Notes: a model not told the origin generated them from the sequence alone. 64,000 nt of DNA from Burkholderia sp. (GCA_031253835.1 JAIRVP010000048.1:62001-126000), one strand, 5' to 3'. Counted from the first letter of the stretch, positions 40,542-50,127 are shown. Program-made: numbers and translations.

Positions 40542-42167
40542 TCAGTCCTCGTCGTCGTCGAGTTGCAGCTTGTCGGCGCGCACGCCGGTGCTGGCGCCCC
40601 AGTAGTAGATGACGAGCGCGACGGCCGCGACGACGACCGTGTCGTACGGATGCGCGAGCCGGCCCGTGCCGCCGAAGCCGCCGAGATACGACAGCACGAT
40701 CATCGCGGCATAGAACGCGATCAGCCACGCGGACGAGCGCACCTGCTCGGCGAGGCTCAGGTGCGCGGTCGGCACCCAGCGGCGGCACGCGAGATAGATG
40801 ACGAACATCACGATCTGCAGGCCGAGCAGCCAGGACACCGTGCTCCAGCCCGACCAGTAGACGATCAGCGCGGCGATCACGAACGACGCGGGCCCGGTGA
40901 GGCCGAATGCGCTCGCACGGAACGGCCGCGGCAGGTCGGGCGCGGTGCGGCGCAGCGCGGCGACCGACACCGGCGCGACCGCATAGCTCAGCACGAGCGC
41001 GGCCGACACGATGTTGATCAGCGCCTCCCACGACGGGAACGGCAGCGTCCAGAAGATCGCGAGGCCGAACGTGAGCCACAGGCCCGCGCGCGGGATGCCC
41101 GACGCTTCGTCGACGCGCGTGAACACCTTGAAGAACGTGCCCGTCTTCGCCCAGCCGTAGACGACGCGCGGCGTCGCGTTCATGTAGATGTTGCCGCAGC
41201 CGCTCGGCGAGATCATCGCGTCGGCGACGACCATCACCGCGAGCCAGCCGACGCCGAGCGCGAGCGCGATGTCGCGGTACGGCAGCGAGAACGCCTTGCT
41301 CACGTCGTGCCAGCCGCCGGCGAGCATCGCCGTCGGAATGCTGCCGATGAACGCGAGCTGCAGCAGCACGTAGATCAGCGTCGACAGCAGGATCGACAGG
41401 ATCAGCGCGATCGGGATCGTGCGCTGCGGATTGCGCACCTCGCTCGCGACCGACACGATCGGCGTGAGCCCGAGGTACGCGAAGATGATGCCGCCCGCGG
41501 ACACGGCCATCTCGATGCCCGGCATGCCGAACGGCGCGAAGCCTTGCACGGTGAGGTTCGCGGGCTTGAAGAACGTGAACAGCACCGCGATCACCGCCAG
41601 CGGCACGATGAACTTGAAGATGCTGATGATGTTGTTCGCCTTCGCGAACGTCTTCACGCTCGAATAGTTCAGGTAAAAGAAGAAGCAGAGCAGCGCGGCC
41701 TGCACGAGCCAGCCGAGCGTCGTCGGGTCGCTCGATCCTTCGGCCGTCAGGCCCGGAAACCACGCGGCCGCATACTGGCGCGCGGCGACGACTTCGATCG
41801 CGATCAGGCTCGAAAAGGCGATCAGCGTAATGAAGCCCATCAGGTAGCCGAGCAGCGGGCCGTGCGAGAACACCGGATAGCGCACGACGCCGCCGGCGCG
41901 CGGCAGCGCGGCGCCGAGTTCGCAGTAGACGATGCCGAGCAGCAGCACCGCGAAGCCGCCGAGCAGCCACGAGAAGATGCCGGCCGGGCCCGCGATCGTC
42001 GACACGTGACTCGCGGCGAACAGCCACCCCGAACCGAAAATGGCGCCGAGACCGATGAACGTGAGATCGGTCAGCGACAGCTGTTTCTTGAACTTGCCGT
42101 GCCCCGCGTCGGGGTGCGCGGAACGGGAAAGCGGGACAGACGGATGAGCGTTGCCTTGGCCTGGCAT
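40542..42167 (-). CDS. APC superfamily amino acid permease
   Basis: A 541-residue inner-membrane transporter with 12 or more predicted segments. The amino acid-polyamine-organocation pattern is clear: LTDLTFIGLGAIFGSGWLFA in the first helix and FAYLGLTPIVSVASEVRNPQ in the sixth. Its place between the dehydrogenase and deaminase genes suggests hydroxyproline or proline uptake (inference). It has a 30-residue polar N-terminus and an acidic C-terminus (LDDDED). ATG 42167. Confidence 0.88.
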   Translation of the reverse strand: MPGQGNAHPSVPLSRSAHPDAGHGKFKKQLSLTDLTFIGLGAIFGSGWLFAASHVSTIAGPAGIFSWLLGGFAVLLLGIVYCELGAALPRAGGVVRYPVFSHGPLLGYLMGFITLIAFSSLIAIEVVAARQYAAAWFPGLTAEGSSDPTTLGWLVQAALLCFFFYLNYSSVKTFAKANNIISIFKFIVPLAVIAVLFTFFKPANLTVQGFAPFGMPGIEMAVSAGGIIFAYLGLTPIVSVASEVRNPQRTIPIALILSILLSTLIYVLLQLAFIGSIPTAMLAGGWHDVSKAFSLPYRDIALALGVGWLAVMVVADAMISPSGCGNIYMNATPRVVYGWAKTGTFFKVFTRVDEASGIPRAGLWLTFGLAIFWTLPFPSWEALINIVSAALVLSYAVAPVSVAALRRTAPDLPRPFRASAFGLTGPASFVIAALIVYWSGWSTVSWLLGLQIVMFVIYLACRRWVPTAHLSLAEQVRSSAWLIAFYAAMIVLSYLGGFGGTGRLAHPYDTVVVAAVALVIYYWGASTGVRADKLQLDDDED

Positions 42168-42398
42168 GGGCTTGTCTCCTGGGGGAATGGCGGTACAGGC
42201 GTGAGCAGCGCGCGCTCGCACGGAGCAGCGCGCACGCCTGCCGGCCGGCGTCGCCCGGTTCGAACGACCGGGGCGGGACGCGGCCCGTTCACGTGCGGCG
42301 CGGGCTGGCGCCGATGCAAACGGGCCCGCGGGCCAATGCCGGACCGGAGACGGCGGCGTGCAGCGGGGAAAGCCTGCGCGCCGCCGCAGGGGAGTCGA

Positions 42399-43319
42399 TC
42401 AGAGACCGACGTCGGGCAGTGCCGGGCGCGTTTCGAGCGCCTTCGCGACGATCGCCTTCACTTCCGCGAGCGTGTCGCCCTGCAGCGCGAGGCGCGGCGG
42501 ACGCGTGATCGCGCTGCCGCGGCCGACGAGCTCTTCGCACAGCTTGATGCACTGCACGAGGTCGGGGCGCGCGTCGAGGTGCAGCAGCGGCATGAACCAG
42601 CGGTACAGCGCGAGCGCTTCGTCGAAACGCTTCTGCTTCGCGAGGCGGAACAGCGTCTCGCCTTCCTTCGGGAACGCGTTCGACATGCCCGACACCCAGC
42701 CTTCGGCGCCGACCGCGATGCTCTCGACCACGACGTCGTCGAGGCCCGCGAACAGCACGAAGCGATCGCCGACCGCATTGCGCAGGTCGATGAAGCGGCG
42801 CGTATCGCCCGACGAATCCTTGAAGCAGACGATGTTCTCGCAATCCTGCAGCGCGATCAGCACGTCGGGCGTCACGTCGTTCTTGTAGATCGGCGGGTTG
42901 TTGTAGACCATCACCGGCAGGTCGGTGCTCGTCGCGACCGCGCGGAAGTGCGCGGCGGTTTCGTGCGGCTTCGCCGAGTACACGAGCGCGGGCATCACCA
43001 TCACGCCGTCGACGCCGACGCGCTGCGCTTCGCGCACCGTGTTGCGTGCGAACTCGGTCGTGAATTCGGCGATGCCGGCGATCACCGGAATCTTGCCGCC
43101 GGCCGCGTCGCGCGCAGCCTCGATCACCTGGAGCTTCTCGCTCGTCGACAGCGACGTGTTTTCGCCGACCGTGCCGCAGACCACGAGGCCCGAGACGCCG
43201 TCGTTCACCAGGTTCTTGACCACGCGGTGCGTGGCGTCGATGTCGAGGGAAAAGTCCGGCTTGAACTGGGTGCTGACGGCCGGGAAAACCCCGGTCCACT
43301 GAATGGCGTTTCGGCTCAC
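42399..43319 (-). CDS. lhpC: 1-pyrroline-4-hydroxy-2-carboxylate deaminase (DHDPS/NAL family)
   Basis: A 306-residue class I aldolase-fold protein. The Schiff-base Lys is in ENIVCFKDSSGDTRR and the Tyr in LPVMVYNNPPIYK; the substrate-binding GTVGENTSLSTSEK replaces the dihydrodipicolinate synthase pattern. Together with its neighbours it should convert delta1-pyrroline-4-hydroxy-2-carboxylate to alpha-ketoglutarate semialdehyde and ammonia. The start is GTG 43319 with GGAG 8 nt upstream. It heads the minus-strand half of the cluster. Confidence 0.9.
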   Translation of the reverse strand: MSRNAIQWTGVFPAVSTQFKPDFSLDIDATHRVVKNLVNDGVSGLVVCGTVGENTSLSTSEKLQVIEAARDAAGGKIPVIAGIAEFTTEFARNTVREAQRVGVDGVMVMPALVYSAKPHETAAHFRAVATSTDLPVMVYNNPPIYKNDVTPDVLIALQDCENIVCFKDSSGDTRRFIDLRNAVGDRFVLFAGLDDVVVESIAVGAEGWVSGMSNAFPKEGETLFRLAKQKRFDEALALYRWFMPLLHLDARPDLVQCIKLCEELVGRGSAITRPPRLALQGDTLAEVKAIVAKALETRPALPDVGL

Positions 43320-43425
43320 TGAAATCTCCTACGTTCGTATCGGTCGGCCGACAGGTGTGTCGGTGTGGCAACCAGTATCGCCGCGCAAATGCCCATCACG
43401 CTTGAGTCGTATCGCGGAGCAAAAT

Positions 43426-43488
43426 GACGAAATCGGCACAGCGGCCGGCAGGGGCGCGAAGGGCGCGTCGCACTATGCCGATTTCGTC
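43426..43488. promoter_or_regulatory. Widely spaced 13-bp inverted repeat in the hydroxyproline divergent promoter region
   Basis: Perfect arms GACGAAATCGGCA (43426-43438) and TGCCGATTTCGTC (43476-43488), 37 nt apart, with arm centres 50 bp (nearly five helical turns) apart. They lie between the divergent deaminase and epimerase genes, about 105 and 83 bp from the two starts. This fits two operator sites for a regulator encoded elsewhere; no regulator gene sits in the divergent gap. Confidence 0.6.
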
Positions 43489-43570
43489 GTCGTCCTCATC
43501 GAAAAGCCACAAGCGGACCGACGCGCGACGGAGGAAGCTATGCTCCTTTCCCCACTTCGGACGGCTCATG

Positions 43571-44503
43571 ATGAAGCGCATCCAGATCATCGATTCGCAC
43601 ACGGGCGGCGAACCCACTCGGCTCGTCGTGTCCGGCTTCCCGTCGCTCGGCAGCGGCACGATGGCCGAGCGACGCGACGTGCTTGCGCGCGACCACGACC
43701 GTTACCGCACCGCGTGCATCCTCGAGCCGCGCGGCAGCGACGTGCTGGTCGGCGCGCTGCTGTGCGAACCCGTATCGCCCGACGCTGTGGCCGGCGTGAT
43801 CTTCTTCAACAATAGCGGCTATCTCGGGATGTGCGGGCACGGCACGATCGGCGTCGTGCGCACGCTGCATCACATGGGCCGCATCGCACCCGGCATGCAC
43901 CGGATCGAAACGCCCGTCGGCACCGTCGAGGCGACATTGCACGACGACCTGTCGGTCAGCGTGCGCAACGTGCCCGCGTATCGTCATGCGCAAGGTGTCG
44001 CCGTCGACGTGCCGGGGTATGGCCCCGTGAAGGGCGACATCGCGTGGGGCGGCAACTGGTTCTTCCTGGTCAGCGACCACGGGCAGCGCGTGACCGGCGA
44101 CAACGTCGCGGCGCTCACCGCGTATGCGTCGGCCGTGCGCGAAGGGCTCGAACGCGCGGGCATCGCCGGCGCGAACGGCGGCGAGATCGACCACATCGAG
44201 CTGTTCGCCGACGATCCCGAGCACGACAGCCGCAGCTTCGTGCTGTGCCCGGGCCTCGCGTACGACCGTTCGCCGTGCGGCACCGGCACCAGCGCGAAGC
44301 TCGCGTGCCTCGCGGCCGACGGCAAGCTCGCACCGGGCGCCGTATGGCGGCAGGCGAGCGTGATCGGCAGCGTGTTCCATGCGAGCTACGAGCAGGCCGA
44401 CGTCGGCATCGTGCCGACGATTCGCGGCAGCGCGCACCTGAGCGCGGAAGCGACGCTGCTGATCGAGGAAGACGATCCGTTCGGCTGGGGCATCGGGTCG
44501 TGA
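43571..44503 (+). CDS. lhpA: 4-hydroxyproline 2-epimerase
   Basis: A 310-residue proline-racemase family enzyme converting trans-4-hydroxy-L-proline to cis-4-hydroxy-D-proline. Both catalytic cysteines are present, in GYLGMCGHGTIG (about residue 88) and YDRSPCGTGTSAK (about residue 236), so it is an epimerase and not the dehydratase relative, which has Thr at the second site. ATG 43571 gives the usual MKRIQIIDSHTGGEP; ATG 43568 just before it is equally possible. The stop overlaps the next gene as GTGA. Confidence 0.95.
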   Translation: MKRIQIIDSHTGGEPTRLVVSGFPSLGSGTMAERRDVLARDHDRYRTACILEPRGSDVLVGALLCEPVSPDAVAGVIFFNNSGYLGMCGHGTIGVVRTLHHMGRIAPGMHRIETPVGTVEATLHDDLSVSVRNVPAYRHAQGVAVDVPGYGPVKGDIAWGGNWFFLVSDHGQRVTGDNVAALTAYASAVREGLERAGIAGANGGEIDHIELFADDPEHDSRSFVLCPGLAYDRSPCGTGTSAKLACLAADGKLAPGAVWRQASVIGSVFHASYEQADVGIVPTIRGSAHLSAEATLLIEEDDPFGWGIGS

Positions 44504-45627
44504 GCGACACGAAGACCGACGTTGTCGTGATCGGCGCCGGCATCGTCGGCGCGGCGTGCGCGCACGAACTCGCGCAGCGCGGGCTGCGCGTGATGGTCGT
44601 CGACGACGCGAGCGGCGGCGCGACCGGCGCGGGCATGGGCCACCTCGTCGCGATGGACGACAACGCGGCCGAGCTCGCGCTGAGCCATTACTCGATCGAA
44701 TTGTGGCGCGCGTTGAGCGGCGAGATGCCCGAAGGCTGCGCGTACCGCAACTGCGGCACGCTGTGGCTCGCGGCCGACGCGCACGAGATGGATCTGGCGC
44801 GCGCGAAGCAGGCGACGCTGGCCGCGCACGGCGTGGCGGGCGAACTGATCGACGCGGCGGCGCTCGCGCAATTGGAGCCGATGCTGCGCGCGGGGCTCGG
44901 CGGCGCGCTGAAGATTCCCGGCGACGCGATTCTCTATGCGCCCGTCACCGCGAACTGGCTGCTGCAGCGCGCACCGCGCATCACGTTGCGTCGCGACCGG
45001 GCCGTCGCGGTCGATGGCCCGAGCGTGACGCTGGCGAGCGGCGACACGCTGCGCGCGGAACGCGTGGTCGTCGCGAACGGCGTCGCGGCGCGCACGCTGC
45101 TGCCCGAATTGCCGCTGCGCCCGAAAAAGGGCCATCTGCTGATTACCGACCGCTATCCAGGCCGCGTGTCGCACCAGCTCGTCGAGCTCGGCTATGCGGC
45201 AAGCGCGCATGCGAGCGACGGCACGTCGGTCGCGTTCAACGTGCAGCCGCGGCCGACCGGCCAGTTGCTGATCGGCTCGTCGCGCCAGTTCGACACCGAG
45301 GATGCGCGTGTCGAGCCGCCCGTGCTCGCGCGGATGCTGCGCCGCGCGGCCGGCTACCTGCCGGACCTGGCCGACCTGAACGGCATCCGTTCGTGGACCG
45401 GGTTCCGCTCGGCGAGCCCCGACGGCCTGCCGCTGCTCGGCGAGCACCCGGCGCGGCCGGGCGTGTGGCTCGCGGTCGGGCACGAAGGGCTCGGCGTGAC
45501 GACCGCGCCGGGCAGCGCGCGGCTCGTCGCCGCGCTGATGGCCGGCGAGCGGCCGCCGATCGATATCGAACCCTATTTGCCGGGGCGCTTCCTGACCGCG
45601 TCCCCCGTAGCCGGAGCGCTGACATGA
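44500..45627 (+). CDS. lhpB: D-hydroxyproline dehydrogenase, FAD (DadA-like) subunit
   Basis: A 375-residue D-amino-acid-oxidase-type flavoprotein. The dinucleotide fold opens VVVIGAGIVGAACAHELAQR and the C-terminal FAD site is WLAVGHEGLGVTTAPGSA. It should oxidise cis-4-hydroxy-D-proline to delta1-pyrroline-4-hydroxy-2-carboxylate in complex with the two following proteins. The GTG start at 44500 overlaps the epimerase stop by 4 bp, and its stop overlaps the next start (ATGA-like), so the genes are tightly coupled. Confidence 0.92.
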   Translation: MSDTKTDVVVIGAGIVGAACAHELAQRGLRVMVVDDASGGATGAGMGHLVAMDDNAAELALSHYSIELWRALSGEMPEGCAYRNCGTLWLAADAHEMDLARAKQATLAAHGVAGELIDAAALAQLEPMLRAGLGGALKIPGDAILYAPVTANWLLQRAPRITLRRDRAVAVDGPSVTLASGDTLRAERVVVANGVAARTLLPELPLRPKKGHLLITDRYPGRVSHQLVELGYAASAHASDGTSVAFNVQPRPTGQLLIGSSRQFDTEDARVEPPVLARMLRRAAGYLPDLADLNGIRSWTGFRSASPDGLPLLGEHPARPGVWLAVGHEGLGVTTAPGSARLVAALMAGERPPIDIEPYLPGRFLTASPVAGALT

Positions 45628-45857
45628 TCATTCACCTGGACGGCCGCGCGCTGACGGTGGCCGACGGCGCGACCGTCGCGGCCGCTGTCGCCGCGAGCGG
45701 CGACGACACGACACGCATGTCGTGCACGGGCGCGGCGCGTGCGCCGTTTTGCGGGATGGGCATCTGTCAGGAATGCCGGATGACGATCGACGGCCGGCGC
45801 CGGCTGGCGTGCCAGACGCTGTGTCGCGACGGGATGCAGGTGGAGCGTACGCGATGA
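45624..45857 (+). CDS. lhpF: D-hydroxyproline dehydrogenase, small 2Fe-2S subunit
   Basis: A 77-residue ferredoxin-like protein with ligands in PFCGMGICQECRMTI and a further Cys in RLACQTL, the Cys-x4-Cys-x2-Cys ... Cys pattern of a [2Fe-2S] cluster. It is the electron-transfer part of heteromeric D-hydroxyproline dehydrogenases. It overlaps both neighbours by 4 bp. Confidence 0.92.
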   Translation: MIIHLDGRALTVADGATVAAAVAASGDDTTRMSCTGAARAPFCGMGICQECRMTIDGRRRLACQTLCRDGMQVERTR

Positions 45858-47122
45858 AACAGGAACGACTGAGCGTCGATGTCGCGATCGTCGGCGCGGG
45901 CCCGGCCGGGCTGTCGGCCGCACGGGCCGCCGCGCAAGGCGGCGCGACGGTCGCGATAGTCGACGACAATCCGCGTGCGGGCGGGCAGATCTGGCGGCAA
46001 GGTGCGGCGGCCACGCCGGTGCCGGTCGCCGCCGAACGCCTCGCCGTGCTGCGGCAGCCGAACGTCACGCATCTCGCGGCGACGCGCATCGTCGCCGAAA
46101 CGCAGCCGGGCACGCTGCTGCTCGAGGACGACGAGCGCGGGCTGTTGCTCGATTTCCGCACGCTGATTCTGTGCTGCGGCGCACGCGAACTGCTGCTGCC
46201 GTTTCCGGGCTGGACGCTGCCGGGTGTCACCGGCGCGGGCGGCTTGCAGGCGCTGATCAAGTACGGCCTCGACGTGCGCGGGCAGCGCACGGTGATCGCG
46301 GGCAGCGGGCCGCTGCTTCTGGCGAGCGCGGCGACGGCCCGCCAGGCCGGCGCGCGCGTGTCGCACGTGCTCGAACAGGCCGCATGGGGCGACGTGGCCG
46401 GCTTCGGTGCGGGGCTGTGGCGCTGGCCGTCGAAGCTCGCGCAGGCCGCGAAGCTCGTCACGGCTGCTTATCGGCCCGATGCGTACGTCGTCGAAGCGTT
46501 CGGCGACACGCGGCTCGAACGTGTCCGGCTCCGTCAGGGCGATCGCGAGTTCGACGTCGATTGCGACCGGCTCGCGTGCGGCTTCGGGCTCGTGCCGAAC
46601 ACCGTGCTGCCGAGCCATCTCGGCTGCCGGATCGAGAACGGCGCGGTGGCGGTCGACGCGCACCAGCGCACGAGCCGCGACGGGTATTTCGCAGCCGGCG
46701 AATGCACGGGCGTCGGCGGCAGCGAACTCGCGATGGTCGAAGGCGAAATCGCCGGGCTGGCGGCGACCGGGCAGACGGCGCAACTGGCCGTGCTCGTCGC
46801 ACGGCGCGCACACTGGCAGGTTTTTGCGGATGCCGTGCGCGAGCGCTTTGCGATCCGCGAGCCGATCCGCCGGCTCGCGCGGCCCGAGACGCTGCTGTGC
46901 CGTTGCGAGGATGTGCGTTTCGACGCAGTCGCGCAGGCGCCCGGCTGGACGGCTGCCAAGCTGCAATCGCGTTGCGGGATGGGCGCATGCCAGGGCCGCG
47001 TATGCGGTGCGGCCGCGCAGGCGCTGTTCGGCTGGACGCCGCCGGCGCCGCGCACGCCGCTGGTACCCGCGCGGGTCGGCACGCTGATGCTCGACGGCAC
47101 GGCATCCTGCGACGGCGCGTGA
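45854..47122 (+). CDS. lhpE: D-hydroxyproline dehydrogenase, FAD/NAD(P)-binding subunit
   Basis: A 422-residue flavoprotein with an N-terminal dinucleotide fold (VAIVGAGPAGLSAARAAA), an internal second one (TVIAGSGPLLLASAATAR), and a C-terminal Cys cluster ETLLCRCEDV ... QSRCGMGACQGRVCG of the BFD/[2Fe-2S] type. It would pass electrons from the DadA-like subunit onward. Last gene of the plus-strand hydroxyproline operon; convergent with the LysR gene 43 bp away. Confidence 0.92.
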   Translation: MKQERLSVDVAIVGAGPAGLSAARAAAQGGATVAIVDDNPRAGGQIWRQGAAATPVPVAAERLAVLRQPNVTHLAATRIVAETQPGTLLLEDDERGLLLDFRTLILCCGARELLLPFPGWTLPGVTGAGGLQALIKYGLDVRGQRTVIAGSGPLLLASAATARQAGARVSHVLEQAAWGDVAGFGAGLWRWPSKLAQAAKLVTAAYRPDAYVVEAFGDTRLERVRLRQGDREFDVDCDRLACGFGLVPNTVLPSHLGCRIENGAVAVDAHQRTSRDGYFAAGECTGVGGSELAMVEGEIAGLAATGQTAQLAVLVARRAHWQVFADAVRERFAIREPIRRLARPETLLCRCEDVRFDAVAQAPGWTAAKLQSRCGMGACQGRVCGAAAQALFGWTPPAPRTPLVPARVGTLMLDGTASCDGA

Positions 47123-47165
47123 CGCGTCGCGTCCAAGCGGTCCGGTTCGCGCCGGGCCGCGCCAT

Positions 47166-48110
47166 TCATTCCACCTTCACTTTCTCCCATCCGCCGACTT
47201 GCGGCGCCGCACAGGCGCGCAGGCACTCGATCGTCGCGGCTACGGCCGCGCGGTTCGCGCTGTCGGGGTGCCAGTAGATCGACACCGCGCCCTGGCCCTC
47301 GAGCTCCATCGGCAGGATGCGGATCGCGTTCAGTTGCGCGAAGCGCCGCGCGGCACGTTGCGACGCGACGCCGAGCAGGTCGGTGTTGTTCAGCAGCGTG
47401 AGGTTCAGGATCGACGAATTCGATTCGACGCAGTGCGGCGGCTGCACGCGGCCGGCGGCATTCAGTGCGGCTTCCAGTGCGTTGTGTACGGGCGTGCCCG
47501 ACGGCCACACGATCCACGGATAGGCGAGCACGTCGTCCCAGCCGACCGACGCCGCGCCGGCGAGCGCGTGGTCGGGCCGCGCGACGAACACGACCGGATC
47601 GACATACAGCGCTTCGGCATGCAGCAGCGGGTCGACGGAGGTCGAGCCCGAGCGGCCGACGACGATATCGAGTTCGCTGCGTGCAAGCTGCGGCATCAGC
47701 AGGTTCATCGTGCTTTCGGTGAGCCGCACCTGCGCGCGCGGCATCCGCTTCAGCAGTTGCGACACCGCGAGCGGCACCGTATCGGCCGCCGCGACGCCCG
47801 ACGTGCCGATCGTCACGAGGCCGCTGCCGCCTTCGCGTAGCGCAGCCATGTCGTCGCGCGCGATGTCGAGCTGCGCTTCGACGCGGCGCGCGTGTTCGAT
47901 CAGCGCTTCGCCGTAAGGCGTCGGCCGCAGGCCGCGCGCATGCCGCTCGAACAGCGGCAGTCCGACATCTTCTTCCAGCTCCTTCAGCCATTTCGACAGC
48001 GCGGGTTGCGTGGTCGCGAGCGCGACCGCCGACTGGCTCAGGTTGCCGGTGCCGGCCAGGCTCAGCAGTACCTGCAGATGCCGCAATCGCAGCCGGTGGG
48101 TCCAGTCCAT
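47166..48110 (-). CDS. LysR family transcriptional regulator
   Basis: A 314-residue LysR-type regulator with N-terminal HTH (LQVLLSLAGTGNLSQSAVAL, then ATTQPALSKWLKELEEDVG) and a periplasmic-binding-like sensor domain. The pattern resembles the GbpR subgroup. It is divergent from the gentisate genes and 168 bp away, so it most likely controls them with gentisate or 3-hydroxybenzoate as inducer; it is convergent with the hydroxyproline operon and less likely to regulate it. Confidence 0.92.
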   Translation of the reverse strand: MDWTHRLRLRHLQVLLSLAGTGNLSQSAVALATTQPALSKWLKELEEDVGLPLFERHARGLRPTPYGEALIEHARRVEAQLDIARDDMAALREGGSGLVTIGTSGVAAADTVPLAVSQLLKRMPRAQVRLTESTMNLLMPQLARSELDIVVGRSGSTSVDPLLHAEALYVDPVVFVARPDHALAGAASVGWDDVLAYPWIVWPSGTPVHNALEAALNAAGRVQPPHCVESNSSILNLTLLNNTDLLGVASQRAARRFAQLNAIRILPMELEGQGAVSIYWHPDSANRAAVAATIECLRACAAPQVGGWEKVKVE

Positions 48111-48130
48111 CGCATGCCTCGTCTCGAGAA

Positions 48131-48199
48131 GGTATATCCAAAACTATATGGATTAGATGATTTGACCATTTTACCGGGTATAGCTGCGTCGAATATAAA
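48131..48199 (+). promoter_or_regulatory. Candidate LysR site and gentisate operon promoter
   Basis: ATCC (48136-48139) and GGAT (48150-48153) form a short dyad inside an AT-rich patch, in the position of a LysR recognition site. TTACCG (48171-48176), 17-bp spacer and TATAAA (48194-48199) form a plausible promoter about 73 bp before the gentisate dioxygenase start. Confidence 0.4.
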
Positions 48200-48278
48200 T
48201 CTGCTAACGGACTGCAGCACGGTCCCCGACCAGACAGACCCGGCGCCGATGCCGATCGGCCGCCGCCAAGGAGACATC

Positions 48279-49322
48279 ATGACGACCCATCCGGACGCGT
48301 CGCGCGCCGCCTACTACGCACGGATCGCCGAGCAGCGCCTCGCGCCGTTGTGGGAATCGCTGCACAACCTCGTGCCGAAATCCCCGCAGCCGGCCGCGCA
48401 CGCCGCGATCTGGAAGTACGCGCAGGTGCGCGACCTCGTGATGCAGGCCGGCAGCGTGATCAGCGCGGAAGAAGCCGTGCGCCGCGTGCTGGTGCTGGAG
48501 AACCCTGGGCTGCCCGGCAAGTCGAGTATGACGCCGAGCCTGTATGCGGGGCTGCAGCTGATCCTGCCGGGCGAGATCGCGCCGAGCCACCGGCATACGC
48601 AGTCGGCGCTGCGCTTCATCGTCGAAGGGCGCGGCGCGTGGACGGCCGTGAACGGCGAGCGCACGACGATGCATCCGGGCGACTTCATCATCACGCCGTC
48701 GTGGGCGTGGCACGACCACGGCAATCCGTCGGCGGACGAGGGCGGCGAGCCGGTCGTGTGGCTCGACGGGCTCGACATTCCGCTCGTCGCGAGCCTCGAC
48801 GCCGGTTTCGCGGAGAACTACCCGGAAGCCGTGCAGCCCGTGAATCGCCCGGAAGGCGACAGCCTCGCGCGCTTCGGCCACAACATGGTGCCGGTGCGGC
48901 ATCGCGTGAGCGATCCGACGTCGCCGGTGTTCAGCTATCCGTATGCCCGCACCCGCGAGGCGCTCCACGCGCTGTACCGGAACGGCGAGCTCGATGCGTG
49001 GGACGGCGTGAAGCTGCGCTACGTGAACCCCGCGACGGGCGGCTGGCCGATGCCGACCATCGCCACCTTCATGCAGTTCCTGCCGGCCGGCTTCGACGGC
49101 CGCGCGTACCGCAGCACCGACGCGACGATCTACTGCGTCGTCGAAGGCAGCGGCACCGCGCATATCGGCGGCAACGCCTTCGCGTTCGAGCCGCACGACA
49201 TCTTCGTCGCGCCGTCGTGGGCGCCCGTGCGGCTGTCGGCATCGGCCGACAGCGTGCTGTTCAGCTATTCCGACCGGCCCGTGCTGTCCGCGCTGAACCT
49301 GCTGCGCGAAGCGCGCGACTGA
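48279..49322 (+). CDS. nagI: Gentisate 1,2-dioxygenase
   Basis: A 347-residue bicupin iron enzyme opening the gentisate ring to maleylpyruvate. The metal site in the first cupin is PSHRHTQSALRFIVEGRG with the later WAWHDHGN; the second cupin, with VVEGSGTAHIGG, is the degenerate one. Perfect ribosome site AAGGAG 6 nt before ATG 48279. First of a five-gene catabolic operon. Confidence 0.95.
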   Translation: MTTHPDASRAAYYARIAEQRLAPLWESLHNLVPKSPQPAAHAAIWKYAQVRDLVMQAGSVISAEEAVRRVLVLENPGLPGKSSMTPSLYAGLQLILPGEIAPSHRHTQSALRFIVEGRGAWTAVNGERTTMHPGDFIITPSWAWHDHGNPSADEGGEPVVWLDGLDIPLVASLDAGFAENYPEAVQPVNRPEGDSLARFGHNMVPVRHRVSDPTSPVFSYPYARTREALHALYRNGELDAWDGVKLRYVNPATGGWPMPTIATFMQFLPAGFDGRAYRSTDATIYCVVEGSGTAHIGGNAFAFEPHDIFVAPSWAPVRLSASADSVLFSYSDRPVLSALNLLREARD

Positions 49323-49382
49323 TACCGGCGCGTTCAACGATCCGTTTTCCGTGCGCCGCGGCGGCGGCGCGCCTCTTCATTC

Positions 49383-50102
49383 ATGCCTACGCTGGAGCCG
49401 TTCATGACTTTCGTTTTCCCGCCCGAAGCGCCCGTGGCGCTGCCCGTTGCCGGCAGCGATGCCCGATTCGCCGTCCGCCGCGTCTATTGCGTCGGCCGCA
49501 ACTACGCGGCCCATGCGCGCGAAATGGGCTTCGATCCCGATCGCGAGCCGCCGTTCTTCTTCTGCAAGCCGGCCGATTCGATCGTGCCGGTCGCGTACGG
49601 CGAAACGCGCGATCTCGCGTATCCGGCGCAGACGCAGAACTATCACTACGAAGCCGAACTCGTCGCGGTGATCGGCAAGGGCGGTTCGGACATCCCGCTC
49701 GAACGCGCGCTCGAACACGTGTGGGGCTATGCGGTCGGCCTCGACATGACGCGCCGCGACCTGCAGATGAAGATGCGCGAAATGGGCCGGCCGTGGGAGA
49801 TCGGCAAGGCATTCGACCGCTCGGCGCCGATCGGTCCCGTGCATCCGGCGAGCGACGTCGGTCATTTCGAGCAGGGCGGCCTGTGGCTGACCGTCAATGA
49901 CGCGACGAAGCAGAAGAGCGACGTGTCGCACCTGATCTGGTCGGTTGCGGAGACGGTGGCCGACCTGTCGAAGTTCTTCCGCCTCGAACCGGGCGACGTG
50001 ATCTTCACGGGTACGCCGGAGGGTGTCGGCGCGGTGGTCGCGGGCGACGTGATGAAGGTCGGCGTCGAGCGTCTCGGCGAACTGACCGTGCGCGTGGTCT
50101 GA
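49383..50102 (+). CDS. nagK: Fumarylpyruvate hydrolase (FAH family)
   Basis: A 239-residue fumarylacetoacetate-hydrolase fold protein that cleaves fumarylpyruvate to fumarate and pyruvate. The metal/catalytic region is VGRNYAAHAREMG, YEAELVAVIGKGG, VGLDMTRRDLQ and FTGTPEGVGAV. ATG 49383 is used; ATG 49404 (MTFVFPPEAP) is an in-frame alternative that looks at least as natural. Confidence 0.93.
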   Translation: MPTLEPFMTFVFPPEAPVALPVAGSDARFAVRRVYCVGRNYAAHAREMGFDPDREPPFFFCKPADSIVPVAYGETRDLAYPAQTQNYHYEAELVAVIGKGGSDIPLERALEHVWGYAVGLDMTRRDLQMKMREMGRPWEIGKAFDRSAPIGPVHPASDVGHFEQGGLWLTVNDATKQKSDVSHLIWSVAETVADLSKFFRLEPGDVIFTGTPEGVGAVVAGDVMKVGVERLGELTVRVV

Positions 50103-50127
50103 CGCGCTTTCCCCGAAAGGTCACATC

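Noticed and set aside
40455..43322. 955-residue plus-strand open frame across the permease and deaminase region
   Set aside because: His/Arg/Asp-rich low-quality sequence spanning several genuine minus-strand genes.
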